Below are positions 10,301 through 19,953 of a DNA stretch of 64,000 nucleotides, one piece after another. The notes under the pieces are model-generated. The model did not search any database and was not told the origin of the DNA. It was given only the letters and a program-made list of their open reading frames with translations. Position 1 is the stretch's first letter. Every line of letters starts with the position of its first letter. Where the stretch lies: contig OZ025780.1 in NCBI GenBank assembly GCA_964019425.1, positions 1,444,001 through 1,508,000 of the forward strand, given 5' to 3'. Made by a program: the position numbers and the translations under genes. Origin of the DNA: Flectonema sp. DT1601. Its lineage: Eukaryota; Euglenozoa; Diplonemea; Diplonemida; Diplonemidae.

Positions 10301-11164
10301 CTACGACGGTCCCTCTGTACCTGAAGCAAAAGTAGGCAACCAAAGAGAGTTGTAGTAAAGGTTTTTCGCATCTGTAAAGTGACGCAACCATCTTTGAAGA
10401 ATCCATTTCTCTCCAGACACGACTGGACACGCACCGTGTATAGAATACTTGTCTTCGGTCATGTCGGGGTTTAATGGAAAGAATAAAACAGCTCGTCCTT
10501 TCTTTGGTGCCACTTTAAAAACTGTATCAGATTCACAAAAAGGAGTCATATCAATCTGTTGATGAGAATTCCAATTTAGCTGAGGTAGTGAAGAAGTCTT
10601 TCGAGATACTCCTGGGAAAATAGTTTCTCCACCTTCAGTGACGTTATTAAGATATATAAGAAAAGTACCGTATCTACCAAGTGAGGGTATTGTATCTTTA
10701 TGTAATTGGTAGTAGTCACCAGGTCCGTAATGTGATAATTGAAGGTCTTCACCGTACTCTGTTGGAAGAAAAACATGTTCGTGAATTCTTTGTAACAATT
10801 TTGAAATCCTTTCGTCACTTCTTTCCATTTTCCTTCCAGTGTCTTGATATGATTGGGACTTTCTATAAGCTTGATCTAGTCGAGTTTTCGCTCCCTTTCC
10901 AGTGTACATTGTTGAATCTGAGAGCAGTGGAATACCAACTTTTATAATGTAATCACATTCCTCATCCGATAAAAAATCATCCAAAACATAAACTCTTGGA
11001 TTGCTTGCCGCAAGAAGTGCTGATTTTTCTGTTGCCTCGTCGTGTCTCATTGACTTAACTTTTTGTTCTAATGTGCGACGTTGTGCACGTAAGTCCTTTA
11101 ATTCATTACCCGAACAGTATATTATCCAACAGAGTACTAGTGTGATGTGATATATTGTATTCAT
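10301..11164 (-). CDS. Prolyl 4-hydroxylase (2-oxoglutarate/Fe(II) dioxygenase), secretory
   Basis: 287 residues. P4H enzymes hydroxylate prolines in secreted proteins using Fe(II), 2-oxoglutarate and O2, usually in the ER. Seen: a signal peptide after the chosen ATG (MNTIYHITLVLCWIIYC); the iron ligands His and Asp in LHKDTIPSLGRYGTFLIYLN; GGETIFPG; a second His in YSIHGACPV; and the 2-oxoglutarate-binding Lys in GEKWILQRWLRHF. The frame stays open 33 codons further upstream, but that part reads through a poly-A run (poly-Lys) and is better taken as 5' UTR. A CAG lies 13 bases before the ATG. Several Pro-rich secreted proteins in this window could be substrates, which is inference only. Confidence 0.92.
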   Translation of the reverse strand: MNTIYHITLVLCWIIYCSGNELKDLRAQRRTLEQKVKSMRHDEATEKSALLAASNPRVYVLDDFLSDEECDYIIKVGIPLLSDSTMYTGKGAKTRLDQAYRKSQSYQDTGRKMERSDERISKLLQRIHEHVFLPTEYGEDLQLSHYGPGDYYQLHKDTIPSLGRYGTFLIYLNNVTEGGETIFPGVSRKTSSLPQLNWNSHQQIDMTPFCESDTVFKVAPKKGRAVLFFPLNPDMTEDKYSIHGACPVVSGEKWILQRWLRHFTDAKNLYYNSLWLPTFASGTEGPS

Positions 11165-11681
11165 GATTGTGTTGTTGCTGAGATGTGATTCATTTTTTTT
11201 TTTTTTTTTTTTTTTCAGATAACTTAAAACTACAATTAATAATAGTTGTGGTATCCAGAACAAAACAAAAACAACAACAACAAAAAAAGAAATGTGTTTT
11301 GCGCCCGCAAACCCAAACTGACATCAAACACAACTTCTTCCCAAATATGAGGTAATATAAGTCTGCAATAAGTGTTATTGGCACCCCCCAACTCTGAAAG
11401 AAATAAAATAATAATAAAAAACAAAACCATCAACTTGTAACGTAGCAAGTAGGCTGCAGCCAAAAAAAAAAAAATACTCAGTAGTCGATGCGTAGAGATT
11501 TTTTTTTTTCAAAGGATGGAAAAAAAGAAGGGGAAAAAAAACTATCAAAAAAAAAAAGAATGAATGAATGAAAAATACAGGCTTATGTTAATTAGTACGA
11601 GAAGGTACCATCGCTCGTAACTAACATACGAAAGTAAATCTTGAATAGTGTGAGAAAAGGTGTAGGTGTGTCTTCACAATT
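11165..11681. other. Intergenic, nothing recognised
   Basis: Contains A/T runs (11192-11215, 11462-11474) and CAA repeats. No supported gene on either strand. Confidence 0.5.
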
Positions 11682-12998
11682 CTAATCGATTTTACGAACA
11701 GGTGTAGTAGTTATCGCACTGTGAAGAAGCCCTGAGATAGTGACAATTATCATAGCAACTTGAGCAAAGTGGAATGCACCCATAACTCCCAACGATTCAT
11801 AATTTAACATCAGGATCGTAACAGTTATGTTTACAGGAATTCGAAGTAATTGTGACAGTGACATGCGAGTTGAAGATGTCAATAGTTGATTTCTTGCAAG
11901 AGCAGCAGCTGGAAAATAGATTCCAGCAGCAACTTCGAACAAGACTGCTCCGAGCAATCGGATCCCAGTATTGGAACACATCAACGAAAATGATAAAAAT
12001 CCAAGGGTTGCCGCGACAGCTATTAATCTGAACGGCGACAACCCAAGCCTTTCTTTCATTAAATCAACCATTGAGCTTCCTATCATTGTAGCAGCCATTA
12101 GTGTCGCAAACACCTGACCGAATGGAACGCTATCATTCTCAGGTGTGATTTCTTCAATTGACCTTCCCCAATTCATAACAAATAAGTAAAGTGTTCCCTC
12201 AAAGAATACCTGAGTCAACATTAATAACAATAATCCTTTATCAGAAATAAGTAATTTCACCGAATCAAGCAGACTCTTTGTTCCCTCAGATGATGAATCA
12301 GACTTGGTGGTATCTTCAAACCAGAGAAAGATAACACAAAGAAGACCAATAAAAGACGGTACAGCCGACAGTTCGAATGGGGCTGTTGAGGTGTTGGTAG
12401 TTTCTGCTGCAAGACTTGCTAAGTGACCTGCGACAATAGCTCCAATCCCGTCAATAAAAAACAACCAACTCATGAAAGTTGATATCATAGTAGACGGCAA
12501 TCCTGCTGAACTAGCTTGATTAAAGAACCAAGTCTCTGGAACAGTATGCATCACAGCTGAAGCAGTTCCCCCAAGAATCCTACCAACAAGAAGAACATTA
12601 TAACTGTCGTATCTAACACTAATAGTTCCGAGTAGGAACATTATTGGACAGAGTAAACTACCCTTTCGTGGTCCTAGTTTTGATAAGAAACTACCAGACA
12701 CCATACCAAAGAATGTAGCACTTAGAAATCCTGCTAAAAACAGCATCGCTACATCTGCTTGTGACCCGACCTTCTCAAAATACATTTTGTGAAAATATGG
12801 TCCTTGCATCCAGTCACCCAGCTTAAAACATAAATATGCCACAGCATACTTCCATCTGATGCCATTTTTGTCTTCTCCACCTTCTCCTGGTGAGGCTGTT
12901 TTGCGTGTCAGCCACGAGATACTGCTGACGACACATAACATAGCGATGCATCCTTTTGAAGCCAACGCAAATATGTCTCCTGAAAACAATTCCTCCAT
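11682..12998 (-). CDS. MFSD5-like major facilitator transporter (putative molybdate-anion transporter)
   Basis: 438 residues with about twelve hydrophobic segments. The signature of the MFSD5/MOT2 family is clear: KLGDWMQGPYFHKMYFEKVG after the first helix, GMVSGSFLSKLGPRKG as the MFS loop-2 motif, and GRILGGTASAVMHTVPETWF. Family members move molybdate in algae (MOT2) or have signalling roles in animals; the substrate here is not known. Helix 12 is followed by only a short polar end. A GTAAGT at 13061 and a CAG at 13016 upstream of the ATG could mark a 46-bp 5'-UTR intron, or the CAG could be an acceptor of another kind. Confidence 0.9.
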   Translation of the reverse strand: MEELFSGDIFALASKGCIAMLCVVSSISWLTRKTASPGEGGEDKNGIRWKYAVAYLCFKLGDWMQGPYFHKMYFEKVGSQADVAMLFLAGFLSATFFGMVSGSFLSKLGPRKGSLLCPIMFLLGTISVRYDSYNVLLVGRILGGTASAVMHTVPETWFFNQASSAGLPSTMISTFMSWLFFIDGIGAIVAGHLASLAAETTNTSTAPFELSAVPSFIGLLCVIFLWFEDTTKSDSSSEGTKSLLDSVKLLISDKGLLLLMLTQVFFEGTLYLFVMNWGRSIEEITPENDSVPFGQVFATLMAATMIGSSMVDLMKERLGLSPFRLIAVAATLGFLSFSLMCSNTGIRLLGAVLFEVAAGIYFPAAALARNQLLTSSTRMSLSQLLRIPVNITVTILMLNYESLGVMGAFHFAQVAMIIVTISGLLHSAITTTPVRKID

Positions 12999-13848
12999 CG
13001 TTGTGGAAAGTATGGCTGATGAAAATATAATAGTTAGAAATTGTAATACGGCGCGACTTACTTGTTACCGACCTCAGCAGTTGAAGATCTGAACTTAAAA
13101 AGGGCGAGTGAACAAGGAACAGCCCAAGCCTGTTTAAAAAGAATAAATATTTGCATAATTCAAACATTCACAAATCACATTGGGTGAGTATGGCCCCCGT
13201 TAACACACTTGGAATTATCAGCCGTGCTGGAAGCCAGTTGTAATTAAAAACAATAATAATAATAAACAGATTTCGGAAGACAGCCCCACCCCCAAAGTCC
13301 GATGGCGCTTCGTGTCTGGTTGTGGCTGTGTTTGGATTCTGTAACTGTCATTCACTTCTTTTTTAATTTTCATTTTTTTTTTTTTCTTTTTTTTTTTCGT
13401 TCTGTATTTCCACCGTGACAATCCATTGAACTGAACTGCGCGGTGATTTCATTTTTTGGTATCAAAAAACGTATTTCAGGGGAAAAGGGAATAAAATAAA
13501 ATAACAAACAATATTGAATACTGTCACCTATCTAACTCGGTGCAAGAATGTTGATTGCGAAGACAACAGTCTCACTCCCAGACAGTCAGAAGAGGAGAAC
13601 ATATAAACTGTCGTTGTTGCTTTGCTGTAGGCTGTGAGGTGTGCAAGATCACAGTTCTTTCGAGTTATTACTCTCTTTTGTTTTCATTTTTTTCATTTTT
13701 TTTTTCTTTTTTTTTTTTTATCTGTTTTAACAAGATTTCCTTCCTTGAACAGCGATTACCTCTTGCAAAACTTTCACCTAAAAAAAACAGCGAGGAGACC
13801 AATCGGAGCTAAAAATTGTTCTGAGCGGATGAATTACCTGAAATGGAA
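12999..13848. other. Intergenic; possible 5'-UTR intron of the transporter gene
   Basis: The first part is probably 5' UTR of the transporter gene, with splice-like GTAAGT (donor base 13061) and CATCAG (ending 13016). The rest is AT-rich spacer with T runs near 13373-13398 and 13697-13719. No other gene was recognised. Confidence 0.45.
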
Positions 13849-14910
13849 CTACAACCAATCTACAGGGTTCTCTAACACTTCGACAAGACGTTTTTGAGAT
13901 TCAGTCTTCGGTTTATACATGTAGGACCACTTTACAATTGGTGGAAGAGACATTAAGATGCTCTCAGTACGACCACCAACTTGAAGTCCGAATAGTGTTC
14001 CTCTGTCGTGGATGAGATTAAATTCAACATAACGACCTCTTCTGTGAAGCTGCCAATCCCGATCCTCTTCAGTAATAACGTCGTCTTTGTGTTTGTTTAT
14101 AATTTCTACAAAGGCTGGGAGAAAGGCACCACCCTGAGCCTTTGAAAACGCAAAGATTTCACTCCAATTTTTTGATGGCATGTAAGTCTTAAGTTTTGCT
14201 TCTTGTTCTTTCATAGCAGCATCTTCACCCATGTATAACAAGTTCGTAGAATCACCATTGAAATAATCATAAAACAGTCCACCAATTCCTCTGGATTCCC
14301 CACGATGTTTATTACGGAAATACTCATCAGCGTATCTCTTGAGTGGTTCGTATACTTCAGACATTGACGCAGTCGCACAGGCATCTTTGATCTTTTGATG
14401 AAATAATTTTGCATCATCCTCGTATAAGATCCAAGGAGTGAGATCCATACCTCCACCAAACCACCAGACGTTGTCCTGCTCAACTTCTGAAGAATCGAGT
14501 TTACCTGCTTCAAAGTAACGGTAGTTTAAATGAACAGTTGGACAGTGAGGATTACGAGGATGGATAACCATCGAGACTCCAGTGGCATAGAACTCTTGTC
14601 CTTCCAAGTGAGGATGTTTCTTTATAATTGTTGGGGGGAGACGATCCTTTCTCAGTTCACTCCAGTTGCAACCACCGCTTTCAAAAACCTTACCATCCTG
14701 AATCACTCTTGTTATACCCCTTCCAGATCCGTCTTCCTTCGTCCATTCGTCAACAATAAATTCTTTCTCTCCGTCCAGATCTCCTAATGTTTTGCAAATA
14801 TCATTCTGCAGGCCGAGGACGAATTCTCGAAACAATTCCCTCCTCTCATTCGGTGTTTTTCCAGTGTCTCCGACTTTCCATTGAAATCTCTCTGGCTGAA
14901 TGTCAGTCAT
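13849..14910 (-). CDS. hemF: Coproporphyrinogen III oxidase, oxygen-dependent
   Basis: 353 residues, the normal length for the family. The enzyme performs the oxidative decarboxylation of coproporphyrinogen III to protoporphyrinogen IX in haem synthesis. Seen: FYATGVSMVIHPRNPHCPTVHLN; WWFGGGMDLTPW; RGIGGLFYDYFN; and the family signature NLIHDRGTLFGLQVGGRTES followed by ILMSLPP, so substrate-binding and dimer residues appear intact. There is no obvious mitochondrial or plastid presequence, since the protein starts directly with MTDIQPERFQWKVGD, suggesting a cytosolic enzyme. Single frame, no intron. TTTTCCACAAG lies one base before the ATG, with a TACTAAT sequence upstream of it. Confidence 0.97.
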   Translation of the reverse strand: MTDIQPERFQWKVGDTGKTPNERRELFREFVLGLQNDICKTLGDLDGEKEFIVDEWTKEDGSGRGITRVIQDGKVFESGGCNWSELRKDRLPPTIIKKHPHLEGQEFYATGVSMVIHPRNPHCPTVHLNYRYFEAGKLDSSEVEQDNVWWFGGGMDLTPWILYEDDAKLFHQKIKDACATASMSEVYEPLKRYADEYFRNKHRGESRGIGGLFYDYFNGDSTNLLYMGEDAAMKEQEAKLKTYMPSKNWSEIFAFSKAQGGAFLPAFVEIINKHKDDVITEEDRDWQLHRRGRYVEFNLIHDRGTLFGLQVGGRTESILMSLPPIVKWSYMYKPKTESQKRLVEVLENPVDWL

Positions 14911-15180
14911 GCTTGTGGAAAATAACCTTTAGAAGTGATTAGTAAGATTAATAAAGACAACCATTGCTTTAATTAATTAGCAACACGAACTTAAACAGTC
15001 AGTCTGCAGCTGCTGTATTGACCTGAGGAAAGCGTAAGAGGACATCCCTGCAGGTAGTTAAAAGCATTGTATTTCCTTCTTATCTCCTTTTTTTTTTTTT
15101 TTTTTTTTTTCTTCTTTTTTAATCCAGAAAGAGGAAAGGTTCCACCACCAACTAATGTTTCTGTGATTAATATTATTATT

Positions 15181-18100
15181 TTATACCCAAGTACAACACT
15201 TTGAAGGTTCTAATTTTGAGAAAGTATCTTTCAACTGTTCAAGGACTCTAACAAACTTCGGACGATATTCGTCAGAAGATTCTTCCATCCAGGTGTAGGC
15301 TTGCATCATTATCTTATCACTCATAAGAGAAAAATATGTTTTGAAAAGTTCTGAACATCCAGCTGGAGGTGAAATGATATTCTTAAGTACAGCCTCACGG
15401 AGTGTGACTAGACGACGAGGCTCGTTATAGTCTTCGCTGTACTTCTGTCCTTGCTTCGTGTTTATCCATTTTTCAGCCCCGGGTTCTCCAAAGTACGGAT
15501 CCGGTACCATAACCTGACTTTGAATTGCTAAAGCAACCTGATAGATTGAACTGTTACCTGGGTTCCATTTCATTCCTTCGTCATCACCATGCCATGTGTT
15601 TAGAAGCGATAGGCAGACTCTACCATCTTCATAAAGGTTTGGAGTCATTCTGATAGTACCTCCTCCAGTTGTTTTTATCAAACAACTAGGTGGACAATTA
15701 GGATAAGTCTCTGGACAGTAAATATCAAATACGAATAACCCAAATGCAAACGGCGTTCCTTCCGCACCACCAACCACAAGTCTGTGAAGATCAAATCTTG
15801 TCTCATCAGTGATGCAAAAGATTGACGCAGATGGATTTAATGGAAGGTCCTGCATTATTTTCTTATCTCTCATGAGTGCCTTCTTCTTCGAAGCGGAGAT
15901 ACTTCCGCCAATTTCACGCCAATATAGATGGTTTTTGTATCCGTCGTCAACTCCAAGATCTTCAACGCAATTAGTGAAATCTTCTAAAGTCTCAACAAAT
16001 ACTTCCTCGTCAATTAAAATAGAATCACTCGGAGGCAACCAAATACTTTCAGATTCAGGTCGTTGAACAGTTTCTTCGTCTCTATTGAGATTATCTATGA
16101 ATGTGTTTAATCCATTCTTGAATCGAATACCTCCCAATGCGGTTCTTTGAACGTCATCAAGAGCTTTTTGTAAAACTGAAAAATCACAATCATCGTGATT
16201 TAGGAATGCGATTTTAAATTCATTGTTGGCTTTTAAGAGGACGATTAAATTAACAATCACTTCTAAGATTCCAAAGTAGTCATAATTCAGGTCTCGGGGA
16301 TTGTGAATTGTTTGAAGCTCAACACATCTCTTTGAGTAGAGAATATTCATAAAATAAACAACAAAATGAGATGCAGCTTTGACAAAATTTTCGTTTTCAA
16401 GCGCTGGATAGATCGACTCTTGTTCAGTATCGTTCGTGGGATTGATAAGCATTTGTAATACCCGTAAAGTTCCCATCGCTCCCTTCATAAAACCAGCAGC
16501 TGATTGCCTCTGCTGAGATAATTTTTGTTTGTGTTGTTGTTGTTGCATTTGCGGCATTCGATTCCAGTCTGATGCATTGTTCATAATTTTTTCCAAATCA
16601 TTAACTTCAGTTAACCGAAGTAAAGAGTCATCTAAGCTATGAATAGAAGCCGTGATGATCGAACTCGAGAACTCCGAAACTAATAAATAATCACTCGATT
16701 TAAGATGACCAACAACAGTATCACGAAAGGTATCAATCAAAATAAGATTTTTAAAAACAGATAACGCGTGTTGTTTCGCACCCTCATAAATGTGTTCATC
16801 AGTCGTAATGTCGTACTCAGAGGCTCGTTTCATTCCTGTGAAAACATCGTATACCAATTCAGGTAATTGACATAAGATCCCCTTGTTAGAAACAACATGA
16901 TGCCATAATGACACTACAGAAACATGTCCCATACTCAGAGATGACGTGTCCCATGCATTTCCATATGTCATACCTGCATCTGATCTCGACCCCTGCATTG
17001 AATTAACAAGCATTAAAACACGTGCCTTAAATAGATGAGCTTGTCCAGGTTTGTTCGCCTCTGCCAAGGCCCATTCTAAGACACGTGTTGGGGAAAGATC
17101 ACTGGTTTCTAGGTATTCTTTATTAGTTTCACAGAGGTATAAGATCCAGTCAAGCGTGTTATTTAAATAGGACGATGGTAGGGATACAGGTCTGCCTCCA
17201 TTCATTATTTTTAATGTAAATTTTGTGATTCCTTCAACAACGACAGGAGCAAGTAAAGAAGCTTTATGAATATCAGTGATTACGGCTAATCGTTTTATTG
17301 GGTCTGGAATTTGACTTGAGATTTGTTCCCAATTTATGTGTTGTCCTGACATACCAGATTGAGAAACGAATGACTGAAGGCTTCGGTGATAGTGTTCACG
17401 AAGTTTTCTCAACAATCTCAACGAAGGAATCACAACATTGTGAACTGCCAAGAGTGATTGTCTAAAGATTTCAGTGCTAAAGTTTCCCCCATCATTATCA
17501 TCTAAAAGTTTTTCCAAATCAATTTTTTCCACACTAACAGGCATCACCAGTAAGAAGATTGACGTTGCAATTGAAATTAAGAATCGTTCCTTAGCAAAAT
17601 CGTGACCAATAAGAGACGGCATGGCATTAAAATCAGCTTTTCGTCTGTCGCTTGCGGAGGTAACGATAGAAGATAAAATAGAAATGACTCCGTCTTTGCA
17701 AGGTGTTTTTAATAGCCTAGTTAGAATTTTAGTAAGTGATTGAAGGACAATTTCAGAATTCTTTCTGGGAGCTGACAATACTGCTGAGGTATCTGACTCG
17801 CTAACAACAGGATACTTCGGAAGACCACGGAGAGCAACATCAGCATCAGCAACGTCTGGACATCTGGACAGAAATCCCAATCCAGTCTCACCTGCTACGA
17901 ACATGTTTGCCAACCACTCCCACTCCTTGACACTGGTTCCTAGTATGGTTGATAACAGGTTTATGTGACTAGGATTTCTGTTTGCTCCTCCCTTTATCAT
18001 AATACACTCGACAAGACAATGAACAACACTTTGATGAATATCAGTACTACTATTTGAAACTAGCAGACGAGATAAGCTAATTGGAGTACACTTTCCCAAA

Positions 18101-18924
18101 AAAGTCTCAATTTCACTGTCGGATGCTTCCAACATGAGAGGAAATAAGTGATTTTGAATAGCTGAAATAATGCTGTCTCGTTTTGGTGATAGAAGATTTT
18201 TTAAATTGAGATCGGAATTAATTCCGTAATGATCAATCCTACTACAGCAATCCATGAAATAATCAAAGGACTCGTGAGGAAGGAGAAGGAGTATTTCTTG
18301 GAAGTCTACAGCCCCAACAGATCCTTCATAGTTACTTAGTTCTTCAAGACCAGGTATTTCAGTGTAATCATCGTTTTGTTCAGACATGAATAAAGCTGTT
18401 GTGCTTGCTGGGGCTGATGAGATAGTTTCACCTTCACAAATAATTTTAAAAACGAATCTAACAATCCAGCCGATAATTTCAACGTCGGATTCTTGTGTTT
18501 GACTTTCTGCGATTCGAATAGTTGAAAGTTTTGTTTTGAAAATTTTTTTGAGAGATGTGTAATCAGAGGATTCTTTCAATGAGATTTCAACTCTTGAATT
18601 GTTTTCAGTTCCCGTGATCTTCAGTATTTGATCTTGTTTATGATCTCTCACTGGATGAAGTGTTGTAGACTCTTTTCGTTGTTGTTCCATTCTAGTGATT
18701 GCTTCTTCTCTTTGTTGTTGAATAGTTCTCGTTGTAACAGACGTTCGTGGTTGTGATGTTCTTGTCAATCGTTTTCTACACCATCCTAGACAATACCAAC
18801 TCGCTGTTATCCAAACGAGAGCCCAAAACACAATCGTGATCCAGATTTGTTGTATTCCAGATTCCAGTTCATATGCGACGTCGTTTACAAACTGTTCAGC
18901 ATCTGATGCTGTTTTTGGATCCAT
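15181..18924 (-). CDS. Membrane-anchored Ufd2/UBE4-like core fused to a BIRC6-type E2 (UBC) domain
   Basis: A single uninterrupted frame of 1247 residues. Seen: one membrane helix at residues 27-46 (IWITIVFWALVWITASWYCL); a basic coiled segment to about 100; helical repeats from about 200. Residues about 430-930 resemble the Ufd2/UBE4 elongating-factor core, best in LLRLTEVNDLEKIMNNASDW and in the stretch 850-925, where NPRDLNYDYFGILEVI matches the family's (K)NPEKYxFDPKxLLxxI pattern. Residues 1010-1200 are an E2 fold of the BIRC6/UBE2O type, with YPNCPPS, MTPNLYEDGRVCLSLLNTWH (catalytic Cys1104) and DPYFGEPG. UBE4 proteins normally end in a U-box E3 domain; here an E2 domain occupies that place. 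The predicted role is ubiquitin chain building at a membrane. The TM, single frame and E2 are sure; the Ufd2 assignment is by pattern. A CAG lies 14 bases before the ATG. Confidence 0.85.
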   Translation of the reverse strand: MDPKTASDAEQFVNDVAYELESGIQQIWITIVFWALVWITASWYCLGWCRKRLTRTSQPRTSVTTRTIQQQREEAITRMEQQRKESTTLHPVRDHKQDQILKITGTENNSRVEISLKESSDYTSLKKIFKTKLSTIRIAESQTQESDVEIIGWIVRFVFKIICEGETISSAPASTTALFMSEQNDDYTEIPGLEELSNYEGSVGAVDFQEILLLLPHESFDYFMDCCSRIDHYGINSDLNLKNLLSPKRDSIISAIQNHLFPLMLEASDSEIETFLGKCTPISLSRLLVSNSSTDIHQSVVHCLVECIMIKGGANRNPSHINLLSTILGTSVKEWEWLANMFVAGETGLGFLSRCPDVADADVALRGLPKYPVVSESDTSAVLSAPRKNSEIVLQSLTKILTRLLKTPCKDGVISILSSIVTSASDRRKADFNAMPSLIGHDFAKERFLISIATSIFLLVMPVSVEKIDLEKLLDDNDGGNFSTEIFRQSLLAVHNVVIPSLRLLRKLREHYHRSLQSFVSQSGMSGQHINWEQISSQIPDPIKRLAVITDIHKASLLAPVVVEGITKFTLKIMNGGRPVSLPSSYLNNTLDWILYLCETNKEYLETSDLSPTRVLEWALAEANKPGQAHLFKARVLMLVNSMQGSRSDAGMTYGNAWDTSSLSMGHVSVVSLWHHVVSNKGILCQLPELVYDVFTGMKRASEYDITTDEHIYEGAKQHALSVFKNLILIDTFRDTVVGHLKSSDYLLVSEFSSSIITASIHSLDDSLLRLTEVNDLEKIMNNASDWNRMPQMQQQQHKQKLSQQRQSAAGFMKGAMGTLRVLQMLINPTNDTEQESIYPALENENFVKAASHFVVYFMNILYSKRCVELQTIHNPRDLNYDYFGILEVIVNLIVLLKANNEFKIAFLNHDDCDFSVLQKALDDVQRTALGGIRFKNGLNTFIDNLNRDEETVQRPESESIWLPPSDSILIDEEVFVETLEDFTNCVEDLGVDDGYKNHLYWREIGGSISASKKKALMRDKKIMQDLPLNPSASIFCITDETRFDLHRLVVGGAEGTPFAFGLFVFDIYCPETYPNCPPSCLIKTTGGGTIRMTPNLYEDGRVCLSLLNTWHGDDEGMKWNPGNSSIYQVALAIQSQVMVPDPYFGEPGAEKWINTKQGQKYSEDYNEPRRLVTLREAVLKNIISPPAGCSELFKTYFSLMSDKIMMQAYTWMEESSDEYRPKFVRVLEQLKDTFSKLEPSKCCTWV

Positions 18925-19953
18925 ATTCTGACTGTCACCTGAATGGATGAGTTATTAAATAGTTGTTATTATATTAAATAAAAATGTTTTCTTTTTGTTA
19001 TTGTTGTCTCGACTCACCATCTCGCACCATAGAGTTGAATTATTTTCCTGTTGAGAAATTGATGATAAAAAAAATTAGAAAGATAAAATACAAAATACCT
19101 TCCTTAGGAAGACCTAGTCAACACCTACCTTGAAAGACAGACAGAAACGGATGAAAGTAGCACTCTGTTCTCGCTGTGTTTTTTATTTTGTCTTCTTTTT
19201 TTTTTTTGTACCTACAAACCCATTGTTCGGTAGAAAGAGAATTGTGGCAGCGTAACTACCTATTCCTTTATTAGGATTTTCTACCGGTTGCGCACAAACA
19301 AAATAAAAGTGTGAGTGAGTAAGTAAAAAAGTGAAGTTTGCCGATTCTTTTTTTTTTTTTCCTCCATCCTCATCCAAGTCATTTTTTTTTTTTTTTTTTT
19401 CCGTTTTTTTTTTTTTCTTTCTTTCGTACCCTTCATTCTTTATTTTATTTTAGAATTTCAGGAAATATTATTATTGAGATAGGTCGCAACTATTGTTGTT
19501 AACCACGAAGCAGACACTTTACAGTCAATTATGGTAGTCAGGTGAGGCCACCATCAGGAACAGTTCTACAACATTTTAGCTAATTAGCTTGTTTTGAAGC
19601 TGCTACTCTTTTCCCAGTTATTATTATTATTATTTTTTTTTTTTTTTCGTTAGAATAAGAAACAGACAGACACGAAAGATCACAAAAAAAATCAGAATCA
19701 GAATCAGACAGCTATATTACGTCGAACACAATACTCAAAGATAGAAGTGAGATGTGGTGAAATAATAAAGCACGCAAACCACATAGTTTTTACCCTGCCA
19801 GGAAAATTGCAGTGTACAGGTATGGTAACCTTCAACTATGTGTAGAATATATGAAACAAATTAACCTTGTGATACTGTTTTTTTTTTTTTTTTTTTTTTT
19901 TTTTGCAGATATGGTGAACCATCAAAAAAAAAAAAAAAAGTCTATCTAAAGTC
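18925..19953. other. Intergenic with one copy of a SINE-like repeat
   Basis: Contains long T/A runs (19381-19400, 19880-19904, 19926-19939) and the dispersed repeat at 19190-19346. No coding frame is supported. Confidence 0.5.
19190..19346 (-). repeat. SINE-like dispersed repeat, copy 1
   Basis: Shares with 29857-29996 the blocks TGTACCTACAAACCCATTGT, GGTAGAAAG, TTTATTAGGA, GGTTGCGCACAAACAAAATA and GTGAAGTTTGCCGAT, in the same order. Read on the minus strand the element ends in GGTACAAAAGAAG-type sequence followed by poly-A, as a retroposed RNA would. This copy carries an extra short GTGAGTGAGTAAGTA segment. No A/B boxes or tRNA-like head were recognised. Confidence 0.75.

Noticed and set aside
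11165-11264. N-terminal extension of the prolyl hydroxylase
   Set aside because: It translates a poly-A tract into lysines and lies ahead of a good signal peptide and a CAG site; treated as 5' UTR.
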